This document shows, piece by piece, positions 24,301 through 34,641 of a DNA stretch of 64,000 nucleotides. Numbering within the stretch: the stretch's first letter is position 1; every line of letters starts with the position of its first letter. The position numbers were made by a program, and so were the translations under genes. The DNA comes from Thozetella sp. PMI_491 (lineage: Eukaryota; Ascomycota; Sordariomycetes; Chaetosphaeriales; Chaetosphaeriaceae). The notes under the pieces were generated by a model, which did no database searches, was not told where the DNA came from, and worked only from the letters and a program-made list of their open reading frames with translations. The stretch lies in NCBI GenBank assembly GCA_021432635.1, contig MU270053.1, forward strand, positions 279,743 to 343,742. The letters run 5' to 3'.

Positions 24301-25964
24301 TGTCGATCTGCGGCACGAACGCCAGTAAGGGCATGTTGAGGCAAGCCATAACGCGCGTCTTGCGCGCTCCCATGTCCTTTTTCGATACCACCCCTCTCGG
24401 CCGAATCACGAACCGTTTCAGCCGCGACGTGGACGTCATGGACAACAACCTGTCAGATGCGATGCGCATGTACTTCTTCAGCGTCGGCTCCATCATCTCC
24501 GTCTTCATTCTGATCATCGCCTTCTTCCCGTATTTCGCCATTGCTCTAGTGCCGCTGTTCGTCCTGTTCCTCTTCGCGACGAGCTATTACCGCTCCTCGG
24601 CACGAGAGGTCAAGCGTTTCGAGTCGATTCTCCGGTCGTCTCTCTTCGCCAAGTTTGGTGAGGGTTTGTCCGGTGTTGCATCTATCCGAGCCTACGGCCT
24701 CAAGGATCGGTTCGTCCGGGAGATGACCAAGTCGATCGATGATATGGACTCGGCGTACTACCTAACGTATTCCAACCAGAGATGGCTCTCGGTACGCCTG
24801 GACATGATTGGCAACGCCCTCGTCTTCACCACCGGAATCCTGGTTGTTACTGCTCGTTTCTCGGTGAACCCCTCCATCGGCGGGTTGGTGCTGTCCTACA
24901 TCCTGGCCATTGTCCAGATGATCCAGTTCACGGTCCGACAGCTGGCCGAGGTCGAGAACGGCATGAACGCCGTGGAGCGTCTGCTTTACTACGGAACCCA
25001 GCTCGAGGAGGAAGCCCCTCTCAAGACTATCGAGGTCCGCAGCAGCTGGCCTGAGAAGGGTGAGATTATCTTTGATAACGTAGAGATGCGCTACCGCGCT
25101 GGTCTGCCCTTGGTTCTTCAGGGGCTCAACATGCACGTGCGCGGTGGTGAGAGAATTGGAATCGTGGGCCGGACCGGAGCGGGCAAGAGCTCTATCATGT
25201 CGACACTCTTCCGTCTTGTGGAGATTTCGGGAGGCCACATTACGATCGACGGCCTTGATATCTCCACCGTTGGCCTCCACGACTTGCGATCCCGGCTCGC
25301 GATCATCCCTCAGGACCCTACGCTGTTCCGCGGTACGGTCCGGAGCAACCTGGATCCTTTCAGCGAGCACACCGATCTCGAACTTTGGTCCGCACTGCGC
25401 CAGGCAGACTTGGTGCCCGCTGACGCGGCTCCAGATGCGGGAAACACCTCCGGCAGCCCTGCCAACAACACCAGCGACCCGTCGCGCATCCACCTCGACA
25501 CCGTCGTCGAGGAAGACGGCCTTAATTTCAGTCTCGGCCAGCGCCAGCTCATGGCGCTTGCGCGCGCGCTTGTCAGGGGCAGCCAGATTATCGTGTGTGA
25601 CGAGGCTACGTCATCCGTCGACATGGATACCGACGATAAGATTCAGGCGACCATCGCGACTGGCTTCCGAGGCAAGACGCTGCTGTGCATTGCTCACCGA
25701 CTGCGGACTATTATTGGGTACGACCGCATCTGCGTGATGGACAAGGGATCCATTGCCGAGATGGCGGCGCCCATCGACCTCTGGAACATAGAAGGCGGCA
25801 TCTTTAGGGGGATGTGCGATCGTAGCGGCATTCGTGTCGAGGACATCGCGAATGCAAAGAGAGATATGGGTCTTTTGGACGCCGGAGCGACGGCAGGGAG
25901 CGACGGCGAAGACGAGCGCGGCGATGCACCGGAAAGCAGCGAGGTGAAAAAGGAGGAGCTGTGA
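21394..25964 (+). CDS. ABCC (MRP/YOR1-type) ABC transporter
   Basis: This is a full-size ABC exporter of the ABCC subfamily, expected in plasma or vacuolar membrane and moving organic anions or drugs at the cost of ATP. Exons: 21394-21786, 21851-23520 and 23573-25964, 1,484 aa, phases consistent. Order: hydrophilic acidic N-terminus (no TMD0), first transmembrane domain, NBD1 with Walker A GSVGSGKSS, signature ISGGQKQR and Walker B IVLMDDPLSAVD, a Lys-rich linker, second transmembrane domain, NBD2 with Walker A GRTGAGKSS, signature FSLGQRQL and Walker B IIVCDEATSSVD. NBD1 has Asp instead of the catalytic Glu after Walker B, while NBD2 keeps Glu; this asymmetry is normal for ABCC. Absence of TMD0 favours a YOR1/short-MRP type. 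Substrate cannot be told from sequence. No cluster genes lie next to it. Confidence 0.93.
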
Positions 25965-27610
25965 CGCCGAGAGTCGCCGAGCTGAGAACATGGCATCTAT
26001 GCGAGCGTTTGTTTAGTACATCTTGTGATATCAGGACTCGGAAGCCCGGCGTTTTCCGGCTTGGGATGACCATCCCTTTGCGGTCTCTTCGATGTTGATG
26101 ACTGTGAGAGATAGGAGTAGAAAAGTAAGCGTAAGCGATGGTGGCTTTGCAAGGGCCACATCTGTTGTTCGAGGAACTTGTCAGACTGGTTGGACGGTAT
26201 GACCAATAAGCACATCAATGGTAAACACAGTCCAAGCATTCCTGTGCTAACCCCTGGCCCTCGTTTCAGTAACATGCCCGCCTTCGGTATAGGTCGTGAT
26301 GCCCGCTCCCTGCTCTAGCCATCTGGGGGCCAAAGGCGCCTGCAACTAACAGGCGAAGCAAATCCATCCTGTTTGTTGACCGGCAACCAGGGAGGCGTTC
26401 GCGGTGCAGGCCATGCAACAAATAAGGGGGTGGGTAAATACAAAGCTCGCCGTGTGCGGGTAGCTCGGCACGGAGACCAACTGCCGTGAAACAAGGACGC
26501 GGCATGTACCGATCGTCGCAGCGGGAGGGGGGAAAGAACGAAGAGGCACTACCGAACCGGCAGTCGGTGGGAGGAAGGCCTTCATGCTGTGCAACAAGGC
26601 GAGCGGAGGGCAGAGCGCGGGCTAGCCACGAGCTGTGTACGGTTGGACAGAGAAGGGGTTTCTCGCGGCGCCCTCGAGGGTAGATGGATGCACGTAGCCG
26701 GACCACACAGCGCGAGACACCAGATTAGGTACTGGAGACGTCCGAGGCATGGAACGGAGGGACCGAGAGGGCGGGACAAGAGGGGTGAGAGACGCTACCG
26801 GTGTTGCGGCCAGGCCTGTCAGGTCGCAGTCCCACGTTCCACCGCCCGCAAGCGACGTTGTGCATGTTTTAATACGGCTCTCTGGGGCGAGTGTCGTAGC
26901 CGTAGCTAAGTTCGACAGGGCTGAGTGGCTATTAGCCAAAGGTGCACTGGGGAGAAACAACGTAGACCAGAGGTGACGTGAAGCCAGGGATTCGATCAGG
27001 ACACCTGCAGCATCGAGCGCTCACTTGCTAGCGACGCAGTTCCGCGACTCCTAGAAACACTTGCGAATGAAGGAGTGGCGGATTACCCTTGGCGCACGTC
27101 AAACAAGAACCAAAGCAAGGTGATCTCTGGACCACCCCGCTGATCTATCTGGGCACTACAGAGCCACCCGAAGGTGTTCATGATGAAAGTTTGGGAGAAA
27201 AACATCATATTGCTTGGCAAGATAGGGAGGTCGAGTATTAGTTGAACAAGGGTTATTGTTGTGACTAGACTGGAAAAGAACTATGTACGGAATACACAAT
27301 AGTATAGTGAGCCAAAACACCGCGAAACGCGGAGACCTACCCGGACCGTGATTCCCATCCCAGACTCCTCTCTAATGCCAAAAGGATACCACACGTTGTA
27401 CAGCCGATGGGCTTCGTCCCCTTTCCTACCCTCGATGCATGAGTGGCCGCCTGGTGGCGACCGACATACTTCAACTTATTACTCAACCGCCGCTGTTTTG
27501 ACAATCGCCATTTCGGGCCCAAAGGCAATTTCCCATCCAACACCAAATAAAGGACTTCATGCGAACACGCCAACACCCATGCCGAAATCCTCACGAGATT
27601 AAGGGGTATC
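25965..27610. other. intergenic, ABC transporter 3' to CSI2 3'
   Basis: No gene is supported. These are the 3' flanks of two convergent genes plus gene-poor sequence. ORFs near 26266-26960 on both strands overlap fully and have no domain. Confidence 0.4.
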
Positions 27611-28705
27611 TTAAGAGAAACGTCCCAGGCTGGATTGGCTGTGGGTGGGGTGGTGGTGGTGGTGGTGAGGGTTCGGAGGCGGGAATTGGCCCGGGGGGAA
27701 CTGGCCGCCTTGCTCGTCCAAGAGGTCGTCCAGGTACGCACTTGGGGCGCGGCCGCTTGGGGGGCGGTTCAAGTTGATTGAGCTTGTGCTGAAGTTGCGG
27801 GAAACTGGGGTCGCGCGGGCCCCGGGTGAGTCGGGCGGGCTGGGGCCCATGCCGGTGGTGTGGCCCCTTGAGCTCGGCCGCAGGTTCGAAAGACTGATTG
27901 ACGGTCCGTGGCCGTGAGGTGGTACAGGAGAAGCGGAGGCGTAAAAGCCGGAGGGCAGGTAGCGAGAATCCCGGTTGGCGCCAGCAGCCATCCCACCAGG
28001 CGCCGTAGGCGAGAAGAACAAGTTCGTCTGGCTGGGAGTTGCCGAAGGAATAGGGCCACGGGTAGTTCGTCGTTGTCCCCGGCCGGACGTCGATCCGACG
28101 GCAAGGGAAGGAGACGAGTCACGGTCAGTGTACTTGTAGAATGGAGGAGGTGGTGCAGGAAAGGCGGCCTTGTCGTTGGCAGCATGCTGGGCAGCGGTGG
28201 CACGTTCAACGGAGCGGTGGAGAAGACAGGCCACGATACCGCGCCAGACGAGAATGGCGAGACCGAATGTCCCAAGGATCGCACCCACGGCAATGAAGAC
28301 GGTGCCATCCGGTAGAGTCGACCGGTTCATGAAGGGCGCGTCGTTCGTCGGGGGGACTGACGGAGCCGGGTAAGTAGGAACTGCCAGGTTGGCCGTCTTG
28401 GACAATGTGGGCATGCCCGTATTTAAGGCAGTGTTCGTGGTGCCGGGGGTGGTGCTGGAGAGGCCGGGCATGGTTACCTTCGCAGTAGAGGTGGATGAGG
28501 TAGAGGGCGAAGTTGGAGTCGAGGTGCTCTTGGACGTCGTCGTGCCCGCTTTCGTTGAGGTGCCTGCAGTCGGGGTGTTGTCGGTGCTAGCAGCCGACTG
28601 AGGATCTTGGTTGTTCTGGGCCATCGCGACGGATGACATTAAGGAGAGGGACAGGAAGGTCGATGCGAGCAGCGCCCTTTTCAGCGAGAGTTGTGACGAC
28701 CCCAT
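27611..28705 (-). CDS. CSI2: CSI2-like single-pass membrane protein
   Basis: Single exon, 364 aa. A signal peptide ([24 protein letters not shown]) is followed by a Ser/Thr/Pro-rich, probably heavily O-glycosylated ectodomain (residues about 30-145). One transmembrane helix comes next ([20 protein letters not shown], about 160-180), then a Ser/Pro/Gly-rich cytoplasmic tail with short conserved-looking blocks ([25 protein letters not shown]) and a His run near the end. This layout matches fungal proteins annotated as CSI2, a membrane protein tied to chitin synthesis or cell-wall biology in yeast; the precise role is poorly known. A Mid2/Wsc-like wall sensor is the alternative, but there is no WSC Cys domain. 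It is divergent from FCF1. Confidence 0.7.
   Translation of the reverse strand: MGSSQLSLKRALLASTFLSLSLMSSVAMAQNNQDPQSAASTDNTPTAGTSTKAGTTTSKSTSTPTSPSTSSTSTAKVTMPGLSSTTPGTTNTALNTGMPTLSKTANLAVPTYPAPSVPPTNDAPFMNRSTLPDGTVFIAVGAILGTFGLAILVWRGIVACLLHRSVERATAAQHAANDKAAFPAPPPPFYKYTDRDSSPSLAVGSTSGRGQRRTTRGPIPSATPSQTNLFFSPTAPGGMAAGANRDSRYLPSGFYASASPVPPHGHGPSISLSNLRPSSRGHTTGMGPSPPDSPGARATPVSRNFSTSSINLNRPPSGRAPSAYLDDLLDEQGGQFPPGQFPPPNPHHHHHHPTHSQSSLGRFS
27650..27674 (-). repeat. His-codon run in CSI2 tail
   Basis: On the plus strand GGT/GGG triplets repeat; read on the minus strand they give about six consecutive histidines close to the C-terminus of the CSI2-like protein. This is a simple triplet repeat in coding sequence. 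Confidence 0.5.
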
Positions 28706-30052
28706 CGCGACCGTGTTTCGATGGACGGACGGTTTGACGATGTAGGAAGCGAGAGACAGCGAATGCGAGGGTTAGAAATTAATTGATTGATTCGGCGCTG
28801 GCACGCCCGGCCGGGTGTTTTATTGTACGCAGGTTTTCGCAGGGAGCAACGGGGCTAATGGTGGACTATCCAGGCGCCGTCGATTGCTGTGATGGATCTC
28901 GCGAGAGGTGGGCGGTGGAGGCGGTTAGTTGCGTCGACGTGCGTCTGAGCGAGGGAAAAAATGGGGTTATGCAAGAAAAGCGAAGGACTCGACACTCGAC
29001 ACAAAGAAACGAGAGAACGCGATACGGGCGCGAGCCGGAGGAAGAGAAATGAGAGAGGAAAGACTGAATGGCACGATGCCGGTGAGGCGGTGATTGAAGA
29101 GGGTTCACCACTGCTCGGCGGGTGTGGTAAATTGGCCTGAAGGGGGGGAAGAGGAGAAGGTAGAGAGGCACGCAAAAAGGGGAGGGATGATCCTCGTGTT
29201 CGCCCAGGGCGCCCAAACGCCCCCGGTCGCGCCGTCCCAAGGCCCGCAAACCTGAACTGGCTGGTGCTGGACAGGCGCAGGTCCCCTGCGTGCGCATCGC
29301 AGGATGCATGTAAGATTTGCCTCGTAATATTGGTCCGAGCCACTTCCCCTTCCCCTTCCCACCCAACCCCTTCTTCTTTTTAGCTCCCCTTCCCTCTCTT
29401 CCAGTGCCGGTGAAAGGGGGGGAAAGGACCGACTTTGGAGGAGGGGGATTGCCCAACTATCGATGAAGGAGCAGAGTATTTCGATGCGGCAAGAGATGCC
29501 CCCAGAGATCGATTCGGTCCTCACTCTCGTATCAGAGGAACACAGGGCCACGAGCCCCAGATAGCCAGCAATTTCTCTAGCTGGGTTACTTTTTTGAGCG
29601 GCCTCGTGTTCTCGCCAAGCGCGTTTGCTTACTATTACTCTGTAGTAATTACGAGCCCACTGCCTCTACCGCCTCCGTGGGCGACGGGCGGATGACGTCG
29701 ACCCGTTTGGTAAAAATACGCGACCCACTGTGCAGATGCTTGCGGAGTGTACGGACCATGTAACTTATATCTCATTAACCTGGAACGCAAGATCTTCTGT
29801 CCGATTTTAGCCAATACCGCAGAAGATCGGCAATGGAGACGTGCCCCACAGACAGCAATTTTTCGACCCTTCGAGCCGGGTCTTGGCAACAAATTCATTC
29901 ATACCTACGGTCTGGTGGAAGAGGCTCAGCCGCTGTCAAGCACGTTTTCGAGAGCTGCGCAACGCAATATTTCGAGTTCGTCCTGAGGAAAGACCAGGAT
30001 CGCCTTTATTCGTATCTAGCGGCCGGGCTGCCACTGCTCATCAAATTCCAAT
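28706..30052. promoter_or_regulatory. divergent intergenic region CSI2/FCF1
   Basis: This is 1.35 kb between two divergently transcribed start codons. Overlapping ORFs on both strands in 28855-29551 have no domain. The block around 29340-29410 is rich in CCCCTTCC and TTCTTC on the plus strand. No regulatory site can be named. Confidence 0.4.
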
Positions 30053-31063
30053 ATGGGTGTCGCCAAACGGACGAGAAAGTTTGCACAGGTTAAGCGGCTC
30101 ATAGGCCAACGGGACGTCCGTCTCGAAAAAAACAAGGCCAAGCAAGAGCTGCTGAACAAGACGAAGAAGGAGTCGGCATCCGGCGAAATTGTTCGAGAGA
30201 TGTGAGCCTCATGTCCTAGCACTTCCCCACGGCTCGTATGCCGCCATCGATCCCTAGCTGACTCTCATTTTCTCGCCTACAGCCCTCAGGCCCCGTCCGG
30301 CATGTTCTTCGCCCATAACCAGAATCTCGTACCCCCTTATCAAGTCTTGATGGTAAGTTGCATGCAACCTGCTGCCCAGTCTAGATCTTGATTCTGACCT
30401 CCCTCGCAGTGAGAGCACCAGGGTCCCGCGAGATACGCCGGCACGGCTTGCTAAACTATGGCTGCAGAGACACCAACTTCTTCTCTCACACAGTGAGGAT
30501 GAAGCTTCCCGTACTCGAATCAGCAATGGACTGCCTCTACGCTTCTGTCAATCCTATCATCACGTCTTGTGTGATGGCGTAAGTGAAAGCTCCTACCTTC
30601 GATCGCTAAGACGCACGTTCTGACCGGGAGTATGTAGTGAGCTGGAAAAACTAGGTCCTAAGTACAAAGTTGCCCTCATGCAGGCCAGAGACGAGAGATT
30701 TGCTAGGATCACGTGTGATCATCAAGGCACATATGCCGATGACGTGCGTACCCTTTTGGCGCTCTTGCTGGCTATGAAGACTTACTTGAACTACAGTGCA
30801 TCGTTGACCGCATCCAAAAGCACCGCATCTACATCGTGGCAGTGAGTCGTCTAACCCCTTCAAATATGAGATTGTCTCGCTGACAATGGCCTAGACCAAC
30901 GATAAGGACCTGAAGAAGAGAATCCGCAAAGTGCCGGTGAGTATAGACACAGTTCCAAAACCTTGAGCTGAGTACTAACGTGGGCCGAAAGGGCGTCCCC
31001 ATAATGAGCGTAGCGCGTGGCAAGTATGTCATCGAGAGGTTACCAGGTGCTCCATCTACTTGA
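30053..31063 (+). CDS. FCF1: rRNA-processing PIN nuclease Fcf1/Utp24
   Basis: Fcf1 is the PIN-domain endonuclease of the small-subunit processome that cleaves pre-rRNA at early sites in the nucleolus. Seven exons: 30053-30201, 30283-30352, 30468-30578, 30638-30743, 30797-30841, 30895-30936 and 30992-31063. They encode about 197 aa: [20 protein letters not shown] at the start, [32 protein letters not shown], the [10 protein letters not shown] core, [17 protein letters not shown] and [14 protein letters not shown] acidic residues are present. All introns fit except intron 2: the GT donor at 30353 and the acceptor before 30468 leave one surplus base. If the exon ended one base earlier (AT|A), the family motif VLIDTNF would be restored exactly. 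An alternative last intron beginning GTGCTCC would change only the tail. The gene is complete, but that junction needs RNA evidence. Confidence 0.88.
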
Positions 31064-31887
31064 CCCCCCCACGACGCTTTCTATATGAGAACAGCTCTGG
31101 CAGATGGTCGCGTACCATTCCGACCAAGGTATAGACCAGTCGAGATCGCATGTACTTATGAGGCTTGCGGGACCTCCTAGATCGGTATAGAGGAGACCTG
31201 AAGTCTTCGGTTCCGCAGGAGACGCAAAGAATAGGCCTTGGGTTTACCCCCCTAGCCTAGCAGCAGCTTGAGTCTCCGAGGGAGGCAGTGCAACTCGGTA
31301 CGGAGAGCACAAAATAGGCGCTTGATACCCCCTATCTATATATATATATGCATATGCTGGTGGTCGGATGGACGGTTCAGATGATAGAACCACAAAAAAA
31401 TATACCACAAGCCGAGTATGAAGTAAATTAAACCAACGTTGGCACGGCCTCTCCTATCATGCTGGACCGCTGTTGTAGTAAAAAAATATGCCCCGTGCAT
31501 CAACCGCCTAGGCTCGTTGTTTCAGCCTCTCCGCTATAGGTTTGTGTGAGGCTCCATGGAGGCTTCTAAAGTCAGCGCTGATTGGCTAGGAGTTTAGAGC
31601 ACATCCCCGAAGGCACCACTTCATTCATCATCCTTCGCTACTCAATCACTTCACGGCTTGTATAGAAGTAAAAGGGAGCACCTCTACATTCGACACTGGA
31701 ATTCCAGTCGCAGGAAAGAGCCACCGCTGTCTGACCGCACCGTGGCATTCCGAATTTACATTCGCTAGCTTTTTGCGTTAACCCGGTCGGGATTTCTAGT
31801 GGGGTTCCGCACGCCTCCGGCACGGCGACTTTTGTTCGGCTGCAAGCTGGCCCCATCGCAGCATCTAAGCTGCCTGGTCTCTCCAAC
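31064..31887. other. intergenic, FCF1 to Zn2Cys6 factor
   Basis: No gene is seen. There is a short TA repeat (TATATATATATATGCATATG) near 31339-31358, and AT content is locally higher to about 31520. The last 300 bases serve as leader or promoter of the transcription factor. Confidence 0.4.
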
Positions 31888-34641
31888 ATGCCGACCATCT
31901 CGGCCACCGCTGAGGATCGGAGCACCGATAATGATACGTCTCCCTCCGGAAACGGCACCAGTCCCGAGGATGGACAGCGTTTAGACCCGACGCCGCCCGG
32001 GCCTGCGGCAGCTGTCGCCACGGCCAAGCGTACACGGGTGCTCCTCTCCTGCGCGCCGTGCCGCTTCTCCAAACTCAAGTGTGACCGAAAGACTCCGTGC
32101 AGCCAGTGCACCAAGAAGGGCCGCGTCGAGGGGTGTGTCTACGCACCGCGGCCAGAGAAGAGCCGGCCGACCAAGAGCATGTCGGCCCGGCTGAAGCGCC
32201 TCGAAGGCATGGTCCGAGACATGATGGAGACGGAGGCATCTGAGAAGCCAAGTTCGGAAGTCGGCGACTTCGCCCAGGGCCGCGGCCAGGTCGTATTCGG
32301 GAAGGAATCCGCGACCTACGTTGGCGCGACGCACTTCATGGCCATGCTGGATGATGTTAGTTTTCCGGGACTACTCCACGTGGCCCTTTCCTCCGCTCCC
32401 TTTTGCAATGTGACGCATGACTTTCACGGATTGGAGGCGAAGCCCTGATTTAACAGCTTGCCACTGACTCTGCTTCAGATCGAGGACCTCAAGGGCTACT
32501 TCGAGGAAGAAGACGAGATTGAAGAAAGCCCTGAACCCGAGAGCTTAGCCCCCGAGCTGTTTGCTCTGAACTCGGGGGCTTTTCGGCCAAGTAGCAGGCG
32601 GGAGCTCGTGAGCATCCTTCCTCCAAAGCAGGTGGTAGATCGTCTCATCCACCGCTACTTCAACGCAAATAGCCCCTCTCAGCGTAAAGCTTCCTGCCAT
32701 CGCTCGACTGTTCGCTTTCCGCTTGCTGACTAGATGCTGCTCAAGACATCATACACCGGCCAACATTCCTCCGAGAGGTGAGCTGCCCTCGAAGAGCCAG
32801 CGCAAGAGTAATCCTGCCTCGCTAACAGACATCACAGTACGGCGAGTTCTACCAGAATCCCGATGGCACGTCGCTGGAGTGGATCGCGCTTCTGCTCCTG
32901 ATCGTTGCTCTCGGCACCTTCTTCTCAGCCTTCCAGGCGCCACATGAGCTTGCCGAAGACTCGGACCTTCCGCCCATGGAGTTATTCCGGAGGTACCGGG
33001 GTGCCGCGGCTTGGGCTCTGGTCCAGGCGCGGTACACACACCCCAAGCCTGCCACGCTGGCGCCGCTCCTCCTTTACGTCGAAGGCGAGTTCCTGGTCAA
33101 TCGAAACTCCCAGATGCAGTGTTATGTCGTGATTTCGGTCTGCCTCCGTATTATGCTCAAGATGGGGTTGCATCGTGACCCGAGCAAGCTTCCCAATATT
33201 GCTCCCTTTGAAGGCGAGATGAGGCGGCGGATGTGGAATCTCGCGGTCCAGATCGACCTCATAGTGTCGTTCCATTTGGGCTTGCCGAGCATGATACACG
33301 GCATCGAGAGCGACACTGGCCTTCCTCGAAACCTGTTCGACGACGACTTGGAAGAAAACTGTAAGGAGCTGCCGCCGGCCCGCCCCGACAGTGTCTACAC
33401 CCACCTTACCTACCCGATATGGAAGAGTACGATCTGCAGGGTATTTGGCCTCGTCGCCCGGCAGGCGCACTCGCTGTCGTTACCCAGCTACGCCGATGTC
33501 ATGAAACTCGATAGCCTGCTTGAAGAGAAGTGGAGGACGGTTCCGTCGTTCATGAAGATCAAGCCTCTAAATGAGAGTATTATTGACCCGCCAACCCAGA
33601 TCAACCAGCGATTCGGCCTGGCGGCTCTCTATCAGAAGAGCCGATGTGTTCTCCATCGCCGCTACCTCATCGAAGCAGTACCGAAAAAGGAACACGCACA
33701 CTCACGTCGGGTCTGCCTGGAGGCTGCGCTCGCGCTGCTGCATTACCAGGAAGTCATATACGAGGCGACACAGCCAGGAGGCGTCCTTCGGCAAAACGGG
33801 TGGTTTGTCACCTCCATAGCAGTCCACGATTTCCTCCTTGCCGCCATGGTGGTGTATCTGGTTATCCAGAGCCCAGCATATTCCGAGGTCAGTGGAAACT
33901 ATGACTGGATGGAGCAAGGAACACCGCTCCCGAACAAGGAGGAGCTTCGCAACACTCTTCAGCGGTCTCATAGAATCTGGGACACAGTGGCAGGGGACTA
34001 CCCGGCCGCGAAGAAGGCATCGAATACCATCCAGACGATGTTGAGCAAGTTGCCCGACGCGAACGGCCAGTTCCAGAGCCTACAGCAGGAGCCGGGGGCA
34101 AGCCGGCAGGAGAACGGACTGACCCGATTTGGGCTGAGTCCAGCATTCGATGCTAGGAGCAGCATCCTGCCGGTGCCGATCTCAGGGCTTTCTATAACTG
34201 GTTTGTTTCCATCCCAGCGCCAACTTGGGTTTCGTGACTTTGCCGCTAACTACAGATCCAGGTGAATCAGAGCGCTCCGGTTTTGAGTTGCCAGAGGTTT
34301 CACAGACTCCCTTCTCAAAGAATGGTCTGATGCCCAACCCAGGGCCAACAGAGACGGCTTGGTTGGACCTAGAGATGACACCTACTCTGATGGACTGGGT
34401 AAGCGGCACCTGGCGGGTGATTTCAACCAGATAGTAGAAACTGACGAAGCGGTAATTTTAGAATACTTTCGAGCAGGCCGTGACTGTCAACGAACCAACC
34501 CTTGGCGCACCGGATGCAATCGCCGAGTGGTTCGCACGGCCCAAAACTCCCTTAATGGAAGAACTGGGCTATACCGCGGCGGCAGCCCCTGGGTTCTGGG
34601 GCCTGGACGATTCATCGCAAGCAGACGCGACGACCACTTAG
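31888..34641 (+). CDS. Zn2Cys6 fungal transcription factor
   Basis: This is a DNA-binding regulator of the Gal4-like Zn(II)2Cys6 class. Six exons: 31888-32355, 32479-32683, 32734-32777, 32838-34200, 34256-34398 and 34462-34641, 800 aa, every phase consistent. The binuclear cluster is at residues about 55-85: CAPCRFSKLKCDRKTPCSQC followed by C eight residues later, then a basic linker and a short coiled coil (MSARLKRLEGMVRDMMETE). The fungal-specific transcription-factor domain follows: DIIHRPTFLREYGEF across the exon 3/4 join, then LEWIALLLIV and EGEMRRRMWNLAVQIDLI. The C-terminal exons read cleanly (WLDLEMTPTLMDW|NTFEQAV). Exon 3 is only 44 nt, which automated predictors may miss. Target genes cannot be inferred; no cluster is adjacent. 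Confidence 0.9.

Noticed and set aside
26622-26960. 112-codon minus-strand ORF
   Set aside because: Overlaps equally long plus-strand ORFs, no signal peptide or domain.
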